Of a stretch of 5,954 bases of DNA, positions 5,530 to 5,954 are shown in pieces. How positions within the stretch are numbered: position 1 is the stretch's first letter; each line of letters opens with the position of its first letter. A program made the translations under genes and the position numbers. The stretch is from Planctomycetota bacterium. GTDB lineage: Bacteria > Planctomycetota > Phycisphaerae > UBA1845 > CAIVHJ01. The notes below the pieces were generated by a model. The model saw nothing but the letters and a program-made list of their open reading frames with translations. It ran no database searches and was not told where the DNA came from. The stretch is taken from positions 1 to 5,954 of the forward strand of contig JADFJZ010000117.1 of assembly GCA_022565195.1 (NCBI GenBank), read 5' to 3'.

Positions 5530-5954
5530 ATGCCGATCGAAGGGACATGCCCAAAGTGCGGCGCCACGGTGATCTTCCCGGACCACGCGATCGGCCGGAA
5601 AGCACGGTGCAGCAGTTGTGAACAAGTGTTCCGCATCGCTGACACGGATGCGGGAACCCGGCGCGGCGCCGGCCCGACGTCGGGCCTCGTTCGCACCGTC
5701 TTTATGGCCCTGGTGATGACGGTCGGCATTTGTGCTGTGGTCGCGATTCCGCTCGTCGGCCTCATTTTGAAGCCGGGAGCAGACGCGGCGCCGCCCGCCG
5801 ATGATGCGAGCCGGTCGCAAACACCCGCCGTGGCGGTTGCGAGCGCCGACTCGGTCGATGCGGATGAAGACGGCATACCCGACGATGACGACAATTGCCC
5901 CCGGCATGCCAACCCGGACCAGGAAGATTGCGACGAGGACGGCCAGCGCGTTGT
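5530..5954 (+). CDS. Zinc-ribbon (MJ0042-type) / transmembrane / thrombospondin type 3 repeat protein, partial at its 3' end
   Basis: The frame stays open to the window edge, giving 141 residues of a longer protein. Residues 5-35 are an MJ0042-like zinc ribbon: CPKC at 7-10, a FPDHAIGRKARC segment at 16-27 and CSSC at 27-30, ending in a VFRI strand. A basic linker is followed by one hydrophobic helix at about 54-80. After an Ala/Pro-rich spacer (84-106) comes a thrombospondin type 3 calcium-binding repeat: DADEDGIPDDDDNCP at 110-124, then ANPDQ at 127-131 and CDEDG at 134-138, where the window ends. With the basic linker inside, the zinc ribbon would be cytoplasmic and the Asp-rich repeats outside. 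The rest of the protein probably carries more such repeats or an OmpA-like or adhesive domain, but it is not visible. Role unknown; a membrane sensor or surface protein is an inference. It has its own promoter candidate (5437-5465), so it is probably not part of the upstream operon. Confidence 0.85.
   Translation, partial: MPIEGTCPKCGATVIFPDHAIGRKARCSSCEQVFRIADTDAGTRRGAGPTSGLVRTVFMALVMTVGICAVVAIPLVGLILKPGADAAPPADDASRSQTPAVAVASADSVDADEDGIPDDDDNCPRHANPDQEDCDEDGQRV

Noticed and set aside
5224..5912. Overlapping minus-strand open frames at the right end (227 and 168 codons)
   Set aside because: Both cover the zinc-ribbon/TSP3 gene, its promoter and the inverted repeat, and their products show no recognisable domain; the + strand frame has clear domains.

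Overview
The window looks like chromosomal DNA of a GC-rich member of the PVC group, most likely a planctomycete. This is inferred from gene content, not from a marker gene. The pointers are a fused 3-dehydroquinase/shikimate dehydrogenase (fusions of this kind are known in Chlamydiae and relatives as well as in plants), an MJ0042-type zinc ribbon joined to a membrane anchor and a thrombospondin type 3 calcium repeat, and a GGACTGA heptamer array between genes. All confidently called genes lie on the + strand.

Layout: positions 1-384 hold no convincing complete gene; they are leader DNA for the first operon and may contain the start of a divergent gene at the extreme left edge. Five genes then follow with short gaps (39, 48, 40 and 83 bases): aroDE (385-1938), shikimate kinase (1978-2574, TTG start), an enlarged A24 prepilin peptidase (2623-4122), a small LapA-like two-helix membrane protein (4163-4528), and an OmpA/Pal-type lipoprotein (4612-5283). 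A 246-base gap follows, holding an 11-bp inverted repeat with a long loop and then a promoter with a perfect TATAAT box. The last gene (5530 to beyond the right edge) encodes a zinc-ribbon/TM/TSP3 protein and is cut by the window end.

Function: aroDE and aroK together cover three consecutive steps of the shikimate pathway (dehydroquinate to dehydroshikimate to shikimate to shikimate 3-phosphate). The next three genes concern the cell envelope: processing of type IV pilin-like prepilins, a small inner-membrane protein, and an outer-membrane lipoprotein predicted to hold peptidoglycan. The spacing suggests one transcription unit from aroDE to the OmpA-type gene, but this is inferred from layout only.

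The most unusual points are the roughly 275-residue distance between the two catalytic aspartates of the prepilin peptidase, the heptamer array that also supplies the aroK ribosome binding site, a 15-codon reading frame joined by ATGA overlaps to both its neighbours, and the mixed-domain protein at the right edge. I do not see a defence system, mobile element, CRISPR array, tRNA or rRNA.
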